A stretch of 64,000 bases of DNA from Bradyrhizobium sp. (GTDB lineage Bacteria; Pseudomonadota; Alphaproteobacteria; Rhizobiales; Xanthobacteraceae), in contig NZ_JALHLP010000003.1 of assembly GCF_022844465.1 (NCBI RefSeq), positions 62,001-126,000 of the forward strand, in the 5' to 3' direction. The notes beneath the pieces were generated by a model that ran no database searches, was not told the origin of the DNA, and worked only from the letters and a program-made list of their open reading frames with translations. The translations under genes were made by a program, and so were the position numbers. Shown here piece by piece: positions 9,597 through 18,716 of the stretch (the first letter of the stretch is position 1; the number at the start of each line of letters is the position of its first letter).

Positions 9597-10952
9597 TCAG
9601 TCGCGACGGCGCGAAATGACGTAGGATTCGTCGTAAAACCAGAGCCCATTATGCTTGCGCAGAACCTCTCGGGTGGCATCGAGGGTTCGGCCGTTATCAG
9701 TCATTTCCGTCAACCGGTCGTCTTCGATCTGGGCGACATACACCGCCGCGTTCCAAGCCGCAAAAGCCGTCGAAGTTCCGATCTGGCCGGTGACCTCGTT
9801 GGGCAGCGCTTCCATATCATAACGAAAGATCGAACGGTTATCGGCGTAGGCATTAAAGTTAAGGTCGCGCCCGGCCGACCCCAGCTCATATTTCACCGCG
9901 CGCAATAGCTCATGACGGCTCACAGCGAAAGGATTTTCTCCGGGCCACACCGCCTGGATGATTTCGAGGCCCGGATCCCGGCCGTGGGAGTGAATTCCGA
10001 TCAGACGGCCCCCGGCCCGCAGCGCCCGGGCCAGCGGTGCAATGATCCGCTTGGCGCGGAAATTCACAGAGGATTTGGCCCGGTAGGGCTGCGAGGCGAT
10101 CACCAGGTCGAAATTGGCCTCGGTCCGGCCGGCCCGCGGGATGATCGAATCAAGCAGGAATCGGTGGTCTTCCCGGTACAGCACCAGCGCTGCCGGCCGT
10201 TCATAGATCGGCATGCCCGATTTTGGGCTGACATTGGCGCGCCAGTTCTGCGCCAGAAACGGCCCGAGTTCGGCGATCTGGGCCTCGAACTCGCCCGCGG
10301 AGGCCCCCCGCAAGGCGACCTCGTGCCAGATCATGCCCGCCGCTGCCGCCGGCGAGATCGGCGTCAGCCAGGGCGCCTCGGCGTAGTACATGTTGGTCAG
10401 CACGAACACGGTCGCGGGGTGCTCGAACAGGCGGTCCGCCACCTTGTCGAGCGTCAGCCGGACGTCCTCCAGGCTGAGTTCCTTGCCGGCAATGTAAAAC
10501 GGCATGTGCGGAAAGCGGCCGTGCATCGCCCGCATCACCCGCGCCAGCACCGTGCCGTCGCCGACGCCGGCGTCGAACACCCGAAGCGCGGGCGGGCGCG
10601 GGTGCAGGCTGGACAATTCCAGCGCCACCCGCTCGGCAATCACCCGCTTCTCGCTGCAGGTGTGGACGAACAGCAGGTATTTCTGCCGGTTCTCGAAGAA
10701 GCGGAAATTGCCGCGGGGGTCGCGCTGCTCGGGCGGCGGCTCGCGGCCGCGCGGCGGCGGCAACCCGCCCGGCGTCGATGCCGCGATATAGGCCTGGATG
10801 CGGTCCAGCGTGTCGACGGTGATGCGTTTGCCCTCGCGCAGCCGATGCACCAGCTTGCCGTCGTTGACGACCCGGCGGCCGAACGTCGTCTCCGCCATGT
10901 CGGCCTGGCGGCAGAACTCGGAAATCTGGCTGAGGATCTGGTCGTTCTTCAT
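9597..10952 (-). CDS. HTH domain plus methyltransferase-like protein, upstream of metK
   Basis: This 451-residue protein is not a named family to me. Residues 1-58 look like a small DNA-binding helix-turn-helix domain with the phrase GKRITVDTLDRIQAYI. A Pro- and Arg-rich linker follows (about 60-80). Then comes a class I methyltransferase-like fold: VFDAGVGDG at about 125-133 fits the SAM-binding loop, and a later DLVIASQPYR fits the position of the (N/D/S)PPY catalytic motif with the first Pro replaced. It lies between a MetE-like gene and metK on the same strand. A regulator that senses S-adenosylmethionine, or a modification enzyme, are both possible. Function is inferred only. Confidence 0.6.
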   Translation of the reverse strand: MKNDQILSQISEFCRQADMAETTFGRRVVNDGKLVHRLREGKRITVDTLDRIQAYIAASTPGGLPPPRGREPPPEQRDPRGNFRFFENRQKYLLFVHTCSEKRVIAERVALELSSLHPRPPALRVFDAGVGDGTVLARVMRAMHGRFPHMPFYIAGKELSLEDVRLTLDKVADRLFEHPATVFVLTNMYYAEAPWLTPISPAAAAGMIWHEVALRGASAGEFEAQIAELGPFLAQNWRANVSPKSGMPIYERPAALVLYREDHRFLLDSIIPRAGRTEANFDLVIASQPYRAKSSVNFRAKRIIAPLARALRAGGRLIGIHSHGRDPGLEIIQAVWPGENPFAVSRHELLRAVKYELGSAGRDLNFNAYADNRSIFRYDMEALPNEVTGQIGTSTAFAAWNAAVYVAQIEDDRLTEMTDNGRTLDATREVLRKHNGLWFYDESYVISRRRD

Positions 10953-11027
10953 CGGGCCAGAAATTCCGGAAGGGTTCGGGAGACGCCGGTGGGCCGCAGC
11001 GACGATGGCAAGGAAGTCACAGCGGCG

Positions 11028-12146
11028 CTATTTGCCCCACACCTCGCTCGCGACCTCCACCGCGAGGCGCAGCTTGGCCCACTGCTCTTCCTCGGACAGG
11101 ACATTTCCCTCCTCGGTGGAAGCAAAGCCGCATTGCGGGGAAACCGCGAGCTGGTCGAGCGGGACGAACCGGGCGGCCTCCTCCAGCCGGCGCTTGATGT
11201 CATCCTTGCTTTCGAGCTCGCCGAATTTGGAGGTGATGACGCCGACCACCACGATCTTGTTCCCCTTCGGCAGGTACCGCAGCGGCTCGAAGCCGCCGGC
11301 GCGGTCGGAATCGTATTCGAGGAAATAGCCGTCATAGTTGGTGCCGGCCAGCATGGTCTCGGCCACCGGCTCGTAGCCGCCGGAGGAGATCCAGGTCGAG
11401 CGGAAATTGCCGCGGCAGACATGGGTGGTGACCACCATGTCGGCCGGACGCTCGGCCAGCGCGTAGTTGATGACGCGCGCGTAGATTTCCTGCAGCCCAT
11501 CGGGATTGTCGCCGCGCTCGCGCGCCTTCTGCAACTCCTCCTGCGAGCAGAGATAGGCCCATACCGTGTCGTCGAACTGCAAATAGCGGCAGCCGGCGTC
11601 GTAGAACGCCTTCACCACCTTGCGATAGGTCTTGCCGAGATCGAGGAAGAATGCATCGAGGTCGGGATAGATTTCCCTCGAGATCGAATTGCGTCCGCCG
11701 CGGAAATGCAGCACCGCGGGCGACGGAATCGTCATCTTCGGCGTGACGTGGGCGATGTCGGCATGCTTCTTCAGGAAGCGGAAGTGATCCAGCATCGGAT
11801 GATCGTCGGGGAAGTCGAGCTTGCCGATCACGCGGACGGCGTCATGCCGGGTCTGGACGCCCGCGAATTGGATACCGTGCTCGGGGTGGTAGAGTTCGCA
11901 GCCGGTGAGTTTGGCGAGAAAGTCGAAATGCCACCACGAGCGGCGGAACTCGCCGTCGGTCGCCAGTTTCAGGCCGATCGAGGATTGCTTGTGCACGACC
12001 TTTTCGATTTCGAGGTCTTCGGCCTTGCGCAGATCGGCAGGCTTGATCTCGCCCTTCGCCAGCCTGGCGCGCGCCTCCTTGATGCGCGGCGGCCGCAGCA
12101 GACTGCCGACCTCGTCGGCGCGGAACGGGGGCTTGGTTCTCTGCAT
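11028..12146 (-). CDS. Stand-alone MetE C-terminal-like methyltransferase (YxjG-like)
   Basis: The 372-residue protein covers only the catalytic barrel of cobalamin-independent methionine synthase. It resembles the Bacillus YxjG/YxjH group. The N-terminal FRADEVGSLLRP, TDGEFRRSWWHFDF, the acidic FDDTVWAYL, the metal ligands in TTHVCRGNFRS and the late Cys in SPQCGFAS fit a zinc-thiolate methyltransferase. Family members transfer a methyl group to homocysteine, though some MetE-like proteins (epoxyalkane:CoM transferase) use other thiols. It starts 15 bases after livF ends on the same strand, so it may belong to the liv operon, and it lies upstream of the metK/ahcY pair. Confidence 0.85.
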   Translation of the reverse strand: MQRTKPPFRADEVGSLLRPPRIKEARARLAKGEIKPADLRKAEDLEIEKVVHKQSSIGLKLATDGEFRRSWWHFDFLAKLTGCELYHPEHGIQFAGVQTRHDAVRVIGKLDFPDDHPMLDHFRFLKKHADIAHVTPKMTIPSPAVLHFRGGRNSISREIYPDLDAFFLDLGKTYRKVVKAFYDAGCRYLQFDDTVWAYLCSQEELQKARERGDNPDGLQEIYARVINYALAERPADMVVTTHVCRGNFRSTWISSGGYEPVAETMLAGTNYDGYFLEYDSDRAGGFEPLRYLPKGNKIVVVGVITSKFGELESKDDIKRRLEEAARFVPLDQLAVSPQCGFASTEEGNVLSEEEQWAKLRLAVEVASEVWGK

Positions 12147-12161
12147 CTATCTACTCCCAAA

Positions 12162-12884
12162 TCAACCCTGGTGCGCGGCCGCGCCGGATACGCCCAGATA
12201 GCGTTCGAGCACCGCCGGATCAACTTTCAGCGTCAGGCTCGCCGCATCATGCACAATAGCGCCGCGTTCCAATATCACAACGCGATCGGCCAGCCCCAGA
12301 ATCTTTTGCGCGTTCTGCTCGACGATGATCGCGCAGATGCCGCCGGTGCGGGTGATGGCGCCAAGCGCCCGCAGCAACTCCTCGACGATGATGGGCGCCA
12401 GCCCCTCGGTCGGCTCGTCGAGCAGCAGCACCCGGGGATTGAGGGTGAGCGCACGGCCGATCGCCAGCATCTGCTGCTCGCCGCCGGAAAGCTGGTTGCC
12501 GAAATGGTGGCGGCGCTCGCGCAGCCGCGGGAACATCCTGTAGATTTTTTCGACGGTCAGGGGACCCGGGCGGGCCACCGCCGTCATGTTTTCCTCCACC
12601 GTCAGGGAGCGGAAGATGTTGCGCTCCTGCGGCACCCAGCCGATCCCGGCCCGCGCCCGCTGGTCCGGCCGCATCGCGGTAATGTCCACGCCGCCGAGCG
12701 CAAGCGTGCCGCCAAAACGCCTAGTGAGGCCGACGATCGAATTGATCAGCGTGGTCTTGCCGGTGCCGTTGCGCCCGAGCAGCGCCAGCACTTCTCCTTC
12801 ACGCAGCGTCAGCGACATCGAGGGCAGCACCACGGCTTCGCCGTAACCGGCGCGCAAACCGTCGATGACGAGAAGATCAGGCAT
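12162..12884 (-). CDS. livF: Branched-chain amino acid ABC transporter ATPase LivF
   Basis: The 240-residue ATPase has Walker A LLGRNGTGKT, the signature LSGGEQQ and Walker B VLLLDEPTEGLAP, followed by the switch His in the EQNAQ-type LivF variant. The C-terminal ERYLGV is typical of LivF. It overlaps the end of livG by 8 bases, so the two ATPases are translated together. It energises uptake through LivH and LivM in the inner membrane. Confidence 0.93.
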   Translation of the reverse strand: MPDLLVIDGLRAGYGEAVVLPSMSLTLREGEVLALLGRNGTGKTTLINSIVGLTRRFGGTLALGGVDITAMRPDQRARAGIGWVPQERNIFRSLTVEENMTAVARPGPLTVEKIYRMFPRLRERRHHFGNQLSGGEQQMLAIGRALTLNPRVLLLDEPTEGLAPIIVEELLRALGAITRTGGICAIIVEQNAQKILGLADRVVILERGAIVHDAASLTLKVDPAVLERYLGVSGAAAHQG

Positions 12885-13629
12885 CGGCGGCCTCGCCGAG
12901 ATAGACCGCCTTGACCCGAGGATCCCTTGCGACCTCGGCCGGCGGCCCCTCCACCAGCATGGCGCCGTTGACGAGCACCGAGATACGGTCGGCGAACGCG
13001 AACACCAGATCCATGTCGTGCTCGATCAGCAGCACCGTGACGTCGCGCGGCAATGCCGCGACCGCCGCCAGAATATCGTGGCGTTCGCCGGCGGGCACGC
13101 CGGCGGCGGGTTCGTCGAGCAACAGCACGCGCGGCCTGGTCGCGATCGCAACCGCGATCTCGAGCAGGCGCTGCTTGCCGTAGGGAAGCGTCGCAGTGCG
13201 CTCGTTCATCACCTCGAGCAGGCGAAAGCTCGCCAGCACCTCCGCGGTCTCCCGATTGACGTCGTCGAGCGTGCCCATCCGCCGCCACCAGTCGCCGCCG
13301 CGGCCGAGCCGTTCGGAAACCGCAAGGCCGACGGTTTCGAGCGGGGTCAGGTCGGCATAGAGCTGGTTGATCTGGAAGGTGCGCGAGAGCCCGCGCAGCA
13401 CCCGCGCGTGAACCGGAAGGTCGGTGATGTCATGGCCTTCGAGCAGGATCCGTCCGGCGTTTGGCTTCAGCACGCCGGTCAGGAGATTGATGACCGTGGT
13501 CTTGCCGGCGCCGTTCGGCCCGATCAGGGCATGGCGGGCGCCCTGCTCCACCCTGAGCGACAGCGCACGCGCAACCCGCAGGCCGCCGAAGGACTTTTCC
13601 AGGCCGGTTGTTTCGAGCGCGATCGTCAT
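12877..13629 (-). CDS. livG: Branched-chain amino acid ABC transporter ATPase LivG
   Basis: The 250-residue ATPase shows Walker A LIGPNGAGKT, the motif GLSRTFQINQLY typical of LivG, Walker B VLLLDEPAAG and the switch region LLIEHDMDLV. The signature segment reads LPYGKQR rather than the usual LSGGQ, a change often seen in LivG proteins. The frame is open far upstream to 14571, but that part is antisense-like read-through of livM. The ATG at 13629 overlaps the livM stop by 4 bases and starts the domain correctly. Confidence 0.93.
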   Translation of the reverse strand: MTIALETTGLEKSFGGLRVARALSLRVEQGARHALIGPNGAGKTTVINLLTGVLKPNAGRILLEGHDITDLPVHARVLRGLSRTFQINQLYADLTPLETVGLAVSERLGRGGDWWRRMGTLDDVNRETAEVLASFRLLEVMNERTATLPYGKQRLLEIAVAIATRPRVLLLDEPAAGVPAGERHDILAAVAALPRDVTVLLIEHDMDLVFAFADRISVLVNGAMLVEGPPAEVARDPRVKAVYLGEAADA

Positions 13630-14657
13630 GGCGCATCGCTCTTGGGAACGGCAACGACGGCCTTGCGCCCGGCGACCTGCCGGATCACGAGGTTCGGCAA
13701 CCACAGCGCCCAGCGATGCATGCGGTCGCGACCGACCAGCACGATCACCACCAGCACGAGGCCGATCCAGAACTGCCAGTATTGCGGCGTGATCGTCGAG
13801 AAAACCTCCTGCAGCATCTTGAATACGACTGCGCCGATCAGCCCGCCATAGAGATAGCCGGTGCCCCCGATCACCAGCACCAGCATCAGGTCGGCCGAGC
13901 GCTCGAACGAGAACACGTCGAGCGACGCCAGCGCCGTAGTCTGGGTGAACAGCGCGCCGGCAATGCCGGCGTAAAACGCCGCCACCGTGTAGACCGCGAT
14001 CAGCCGGCGATCGACCGGAACGCCGATCGCCGACGCCCTCAAGGGGTTGTTCCTGATCGCGCGCAACGACAGGCCGAACGGCGAATGGACGATCCGGCGC
14101 GCCAGCAGGAACAGCAGGAACAACACGATCAACGAGTAGAAGAATCCGGTCTTGCCGTACATGTCGAACGCAAACAGCCCGAGAATCGGCGCCATCTCGA
14201 TGCCCTGCAGCCCGTCGCTGCCGCCGGTGATGTTGGAGAACCGTTCCGCCAGCGCCTCCAGCAACAGCGCGATGCCAAGCGTCACCATCAGCCGGGTCAG
14301 GTCGACGCCGCGAATGACCAGAAAGCTGGTCAGGAAGCCCAGCACCATGGCGACGAGGCCGGCCACCACCAGCGCGATGACAGGCTCGGTGATGATGCCG
14401 TGCAGCGCCATCAACCCGGCCGAATAGGCGCCGACGCCGAAGAAGGCCGCATGCCCCAGCGAAACGATGCCAGCGTAACCGAGGATCAGGTCGAGCGACA
14501 GCGCAAACAGGGCCAGCCGCACGATATCGGTCATGATCAGGTAGCGGGACGGAAACAGGAACGCGCAGCAAGCCACGAGAATCCAGAACGCGATCTCGGC
14601 CGGACGCCAGCGGGCGCGGGCGATGGCGCGGGATGAGACCTCGGAGACTGCGGTCAT
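13626..14657 (-). CDS. livM: Branched-chain amino acid ABC transporter permease LivM
   Basis: The 343-residue inner-membrane protein has about nine to ten hydrophobic segments. The LivM family signature region is visible: LDLILGYAGIVSLGHAAFFGVGAY near residue 55, and the later GTGYLYGGLIGAVVF. It starts 7 bases before the end of the gap from livH and overlaps livG by 4 bases, so it sits in one operon. The C-terminal 25 residues are charged and cytoplasmic. Confidence 0.92.
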   Translation of the reverse strand: MTAVSEVSSRAIARARWRPAEIAFWILVACCAFLFPSRYLIMTDIVRLALFALSLDLILGYAGIVSLGHAAFFGVGAYSAGLMALHGIITEPVIALVVAGLVAMVLGFLTSFLVIRGVDLTRLMVTLGIALLLEALAERFSNITGGSDGLQGIEMAPILGLFAFDMYGKTGFFYSLIVLFLLFLLARRIVHSPFGLSLRAIRNNPLRASAIGVPVDRRLIAVYTVAAFYAGIAGALFTQTTALASLDVFSFERSADLMLVLVIGGTGYLYGGLIGAVVFKMLQEVFSTITPQYWQFWIGLVLVVIVLVGRDRMHRWALWLPNLVIRQVAGRKAVVAVPKSDAP

Positions 14658-14664
14658 CGCCGGT

Positions 14665-15534
14665 TCAACGCGCGACCGTGCGGCCGAACAGGCCGTTCGG
14701 ACGCCAGATCAGGAGGACGATCATAAGGGTATAGATGACGAACGGTCCCATCTTCGGCACGTAATACTTGCCGGCGACGTCGCCGATGCCGAGCAGCAGC
14801 GAGGCGAGGAACGGCCCGGTGATGCTGGAGGAACCGCCGACCGTGACCACGATCAGGAAGTAGATCATGAACTTCAGCGGAAAATACGGATCCAGCCCGA
14901 GAATTTCGGCGCTGAGCGCGCCGCCGAGCCCCGCAAGACCGCATCCGAAGGCAAAAGTCAGGGCGAAGACCTGCGGGACGTTGATGCCGAGGCCGCTAGC
15001 GGCGCGGGGATCGTCAACGGCGGCGCGCAGGCGGCTGCCAAATCGCGTGCGCGCCAGAATCAATTGCAGCGCCAGCGTCAGCAGGCCGCAGATCACGATG
15101 ATCATCAACCGGTAGCGGCCGATGCCGACGCCGAAGAAATCGAGTTGGCCCTCCAGTGCCGCCGGCAACTTGATGAAGATGCGTGACGATCCCATGATGT
15201 AATCGACCGCCGCCACCGACATGAACACGAGGCCGACCGAGAACAGCACCTGATCGAGGTGGCTGCGCGCGTAGAGATGGCGGTACAGCGCGCGTTCCAG
15301 CACCGCGCCGATCAGCGCGCTGGCGACAAACGCCAGCGGCAACGCCGCAAAGAACGGCCAGCCGGACTGGTTGACCAGAACGGCGCAGACATAGCCGCCG
15401 GTCATGGCGAAGGCGCCATGGGCGAGGTTGACGAAGTTCATCAGTCCGAGCGTCACCGCCAGCCCGCAGGCGAGCACGAACAGCAGCATGCCGTAGGCGA
15501 CGCCGTCAAACAGGATCGTGAACAGCGTGGTCAT
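14665..15534 (-). CDS. livH: Branched-chain amino acid ABC transporter permease LivH
   Basis: The 289-residue permease begins with GVAYGMLLFVLACGLAVTLG, and then LMNFVNLAHGAFAMTGGY, the standard LivH N-terminal signature. Seven to eight membrane segments are evident, and the C-terminus LIWRPNGLFGR is typical. It is separated from the upstream binding-protein gene by a 133-base gap filled mostly by a palindromic repeat. Confidence 0.92.
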   Translation of the reverse strand: MTTLFTILFDGVAYGMLLFVLACGLAVTLGLMNFVNLAHGAFAMTGGYVCAVLVNQSGWPFFAALPLAFVASALIGAVLERALYRHLYARSHLDQVLFSVGLVFMSVAAVDYIMGSSRIFIKLPAALEGQLDFFGVGIGRYRLMIIVICGLLTLALQLILARTRFGSRLRAAVDDPRAASGLGINVPQVFALTFAFGCGLAGLGGALSAEILGLDPYFPLKFMIYFLIVVTVGGSSSITGPFLASLLLGIGDVAGKYYVPKMGPFVIYTLMIVLLIWRPNGLFGRTVAR

Positions 15535-15561
15535 GGGATAGGTACCGAAAGACGTTCAGAG

Positions 15562-15660
15562 GCCGTCATTCCGGGGCAACGCGCAGCGCTGAATCCGGAA
15601 TCTTTTGCAGCAATCGCGAGATTCCGGATTCGCTTCTTCGATGCGCTCCGGAATGACGGC
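15562..15660. repeat. REP-like palindrome between the binding-protein gene and livH
   Basis: The arms GCCGTCATTCCGG and CCGGAATGACGGC enclose an inner inverted pair with the words GAATCCGGAAT and ATTCCGGATTC. It belongs to the same family as the 8242-8335 element. Its place just after the binding-protein gene would favour higher levels of that message over the permease message, a usual arrangement in ABC operons. Confidence 0.8.
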
Positions 15661-15667
15661 TTCGCCG

Positions 15668-16849
15668 TCACTTCCTGGTCTTGCCGGAATCCTTTACCGC
15701 CTCGAAGGTCGCGAACTCGACATTGTAGAGTTCGCCGTCGACCCGCTCGACCTTGCGGATGTAGATGTTCTGGACGATGTCGCGGGTTTCCGGATCGATC
15801 GAGATCGGACCCCGCGGGCTTTCCCACTTCATGCCCTTCATGGCCTCGACCAGCGCGTCGCCATCGGTCTTGCCGCCGGTTTTCTTCAGCGCCTCGTAGA
15901 TCAGGCGGATGCCGTCATAGCCGCCGACCGCCATGAAGCCTGGGCGGGCGTTGAAGGCCTTCTTGTAGGCGGCGACGAACTCCCTGTTCGCGGCCGAGGG
16001 ATGCGCGGCCGAATAGAGATGCGCCGTCACCGTGCCGAGCGCCGCGTCGCCCATGCCGTTGAGCAGGTCGTCGTCCATCACGTCGCCCGGGCCGATCACC
16101 CGGATGCCTGACTTGTCGAGCCCGCGCTCGGCATATTGCTTCATGAAGTTGCCGCCCTGGCCTGCCGGCACGAACACGAACATCGCATCGGGCCTGGCAT
16201 CCTTCATGCGCTGCAGGAACGGCGCGAAATCCGGATTCTGCAGCGGCACCTTGACCTCTTCGACGATCTCACCGCCGCCGGCGGTGAAATTCTGCTTGAA
16301 GAAGTTGAGCGCGTCGTTGCCGGGCGCATAGTCGGAAGTCAGCGTCGCGACCTTCTTGATGCCGTTCTTCGCGGCCCAGTCGCCGATGATGGTCGACGAT
16401 TGCGCCAGCGTGAAGGAGGTGCGCACGATGTAGGGCGAACGCTCGGTGATGATCGAGGTGCCCGCCGCCATGACGATCTGGGGAATTTTGGCCTGCGTCG
16501 CCAGCGGCGCGGCGGCAAGGGCTGCCGGCGTCACGCCGAAGCCCGCGATCAAGCTCACCTTGTCGTTGACGATCAACTCCTGCGCGAGACGCTTGGTGTT
16601 ATCGGGAACCGCCGCGTCGTCCTTCAGGATGATTTCGATCTTCCTGCCGGCGACGGTGTCGCCGTTTTGCTGCATGTAGAGTTTGACCGCGTTGTCGATC
16701 TGCCTGCCGGTCGAGGCTTGGCCGCCGGTCATCGGCAAGATCAGACCGATCTTGACGGTTTCCTGGGCATGCGCCGGCATGACCCCCAGCATTGCGGCAT
16801 AAGCTCCTGCGGCCAGTATTGTCAGACTTCGAATAGACATGGACGTCAT
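15668..16849 (-). CDS. ABC transporter periplasmic amino-acid-type binding protein
   Basis: The 393-residue precursor has an N-terminal export signal ending in PAHA-QE, then the LivK/Leu-Ile-Val-binding fold beginning TVKIGLILPMTGGQA. The frame is open to 16903, but the ATG at 16849 is preceded by a run of G residues that can serve as ribosome site and places the signal peptide at the start. It is the first gene of the minus-strand livKHMGF operon, and the 310 bases upstream must hold the promoter. The ligand is uncertain: proteins of this fold in rhizobia bind amino acids, amides or aromatic acids. Confidence 0.9.
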   Translation of the reverse strand: MTSMSIRSLTILAAGAYAAMLGVMPAHAQETVKIGLILPMTGGQASTGRQIDNAVKLYMQQNGDTVAGRKIEIILKDDAAVPDNTKRLAQELIVNDKVSLIAGFGVTPAALAAAPLATQAKIPQIVMAAGTSIITERSPYIVRTSFTLAQSSTIIGDWAAKNGIKKVATLTSDYAPGNDALNFFKQNFTAGGGEIVEEVKVPLQNPDFAPFLQRMKDARPDAMFVFVPAGQGGNFMKQYAERGLDKSGIRVIGPGDVMDDDLLNGMGDAALGTVTAHLYSAAHPSAANREFVAAYKKAFNARPGFMAVGGYDGIRLIYEALKKTGGKTDGDALVEAMKGMKWESPRGPISIDPETRDIVQNIYIRKVERVDGELYNVEFATFEAVKDSGKTRK

Positions 16850-17159
16850 CCCCCCTGATCGGCCTTCGCCTTGGGCCGAGTCTCCGGCCCTTATTTTCAC
16901 CATAGCCCAGTTTTATTGGCCTTGTAGCGCGCGACATGGTGACCATCGCCCAGCGAAGGTGGAACGCATTCCAGGCATCAGCCAGGTGACGCGGGCCGCC
17001 ACTATCGGGCCTATGGTCTCATCAAATCCTGGTGCAATGATACCGCGCACTTCCTATAAGCCAATCTTTTCGTTTGGCAGCTAGGGTCGTCGCCGCAACC
17101 GGCTATTGCGGCGCGCCGTAATTCAATCACCCTGCCAGCCTGGAACCCCGACCCTGCCC
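16850..17159. other. Intergenic region upstream of the first liv operon
   Basis: This 310-base stretch separates the divergent binding-protein and lipoprotein genes and should contain both promoters. I see no gene, repeat or RNA structure that I can name, and no clear operator. Confidence 0.5.
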
Positions 17160-17438
17160 ATGCCGATCCGAACCCGTTCAATCGCCGCCTTATTTGCCAT
17201 TGTGCTGACGTGCTTCGGCGTGAGCGGTTGCGGAACCATCAACGAAAGGATGGCGGCTGGCGTCAGCGACATCATTCCGGTCTGGGCCGGCGGCCTACCG
17301 GCGGATGCTCCGCCGCGGCCTGGAACCGAAAAGTATGACGAGTACATGCGGGAACGCGAGCGCCAGCGCCGGTTGCCGGCTGCCGAGCGCGGCGCGGATG
17401 CCCGCCCGGCACCCTCCTCACAGGAATCCATTCGGTAG
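17160..17438 (+). CDS. Small lipoprotein
   Basis: The 92-residue product has a basic start, a hydrophobic stretch (IAALFAIVLTCF) and the lipobox VSGC, so it should be lipid-anchored through Cys23. The mature part contains SDIIPVWAGGLPADAPPRPGT and a charged, probably helical tail with RERERQRR. Similar small lipoproteins occur in Bradyrhizobium by memory. The ATG at 17160 was chosen over an upstream frame start because it gives a complete signal sequence. Function is unknown. It stands alone on the plus strand before hemD. Confidence 0.65.
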   Translation: MPIRTRSIAALFAIVLTCFGVSGCGTINERMAAGVSDIIPVWAGGLPADAPPRPGTEKYDEYMRERERQRRLPAAERGADARPAPSSQESIR

Positions 17439-17616
17439 ACCCTGGCGCGTCAATCCATGGATGCCACGGTCTTGCGGCCGCTGAGAATAACGCGATCTGA
17501 TGATACCGTATGGGGCGCGCCAGCGCCCACAAGATCTTGTTGTCCTGCGCTCGCTTGCGCCAATTCCGAAACCGGAGTCAGATGGAAGCAAGCGCGGCCT
17601 GCGCCGGGGCACGATC

Positions 17617-18462
17617 ATGGCTGACAGATTGCACGGCTACCGCATCCTGATCCTGGAAACGCGCGAGGAAGCGCAGTTTTCCCGCCTGCTCTCCGAGCAG
17701 GGCGCCGACGTGCTGCAATGTCCGATGTTCACCATCAACGACGTTTCCGACCCGGCGCCGGTCGAAGACTGGATCAGGCGCTGCATCGAACAACCCTTCG
17801 ATGATCTGGTGCTGCTGACCGGCGAAGGGCTGCGCCGGTTGATGAAAGTGGTGCGGCGCGTTGGCGTCGAAGCGGCCTTCGTCGCCGCGCTCGGCCAGAC
17901 GCGCAAATTCGCCCGCGGCCCGAAGCCTGGTCGGGCGCTACGCGAAATCGGACTGGAGCCGCAGATGACGGCGGAGAAGCCGACATCCGATGGCGTCGCC
18001 GAGATGCTGTCGCGGCTCGATATCCGCGGCCATCGCCTTGGCCTGCAGCTTTACCCGGACAAGGACCACGGCGTCCTGATCGGGGCGATCCGGGCACAGG
18101 GCGCCGAGATCGATACCGTGCTGCCCTATGCGTATGACGCGCAAGCAGCCGACGCCAATATCGTCACCGCGATCGACGAGATGGCCGACGGTCGCATCGA
18201 CGCCATCGCGCTGACCAACCTCGGCCAGGTTCGCCGTCTCATCGAGGTCGCGCGGGCGCGCGGTTGCGAACAAAGGTTGCGCCAGGGATTCGAGCGCACC
18301 GCGATCGCCTCGGTCGGGCCGGCGGTATCCGACGAGCTTGCGTCCCACGGCTTGCGCACCGACATCTATCCGGCCGAGAATGCATTCTTCATGCGGCCGC
18401 TGATATCGGCGATGGCTGACGCACTCTCGAAAAGCCCGCCGCGCTCGGCGGCGAGGGCCTGA
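17617..18462 (+). CDS. Uroporphyrinogen-III synthase family protein
   Basis: The 281-residue protein has the two-lobed HemD layout. The first lobe begins GYRILILETREEAQFSRLL, and the second returns to the same lobe with SDELASHGLRTDIYP. Central features are FDDLVLLTGEGLRRL, AALGQTRKFARG and DAIALTNLGQVRRLIE. HemD closes the tetrapyrrole ring to uroporphyrinogen III. The frame is open from 17500, but the ATG at 17617 starts at the domain edge. Family members have low sequence conservation and several paralogs in Bradyrhizobium are not the housekeeping enzyme, so a side role is possible. Confidence 0.75.
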   Translation: MADRLHGYRILILETREEAQFSRLLSEQGADVLQCPMFTINDVSDPAPVEDWIRRCIEQPFDDLVLLTGEGLRRLMKVVRRVGVEAAFVAALGQTRKFARGPKPGRALREIGLEPQMTAEKPTSDGVAEMLSRLDIRGHRLGLQLYPDKDHGVLIGAIRAQGAEIDTVLPYAYDAQAADANIVTAIDEMADGRIDAIALTNLGQVRRLIEVARARGCEQRLRQGFERTAIASVGPAVSDELASHGLRTDIYPAENAFFMRPLISAMADALSKSPPRSAARA

Positions 18463-18716
18463 TAACAAGCGGCGCATTCAGCGCAGCGGCAGCCTTGAGT
18501 CCTGGCCAGCCATCGCGGCCTTGCACCACGATCGGACGAACCATTCCTGTTGCCGGATCGACTCCGTAAGACTACGGGAGCCAGCCGATGTCGGTTTCAA
18601 ACCCGAACAGAGCATGTCATGAATCATCGAGCAGTCGTGACAGGAATCATCCGGCAGAGGTGAAAGGTCAACGCAGCAATCCCTCAACCTCTTGCCGGAT
18701 TCTTTAGTCAACCATC

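Noticed and set aside
9912..12914. Open frame of 1000 codons on the plus strand
   Set aside because: It is the antisense shadow of the HTH-methyltransferase, MetE-like and livF genes. The His-, Arg- and Gln-rich translation is a frame artefact.
18478..18711. Minus-strand frame of 77 codons between the hemD-like and AraC genes
   Set aside because: It has several Cys residues but no domain, no convincing ribosome site and no known relative. The region is more likely the AraC promoter.
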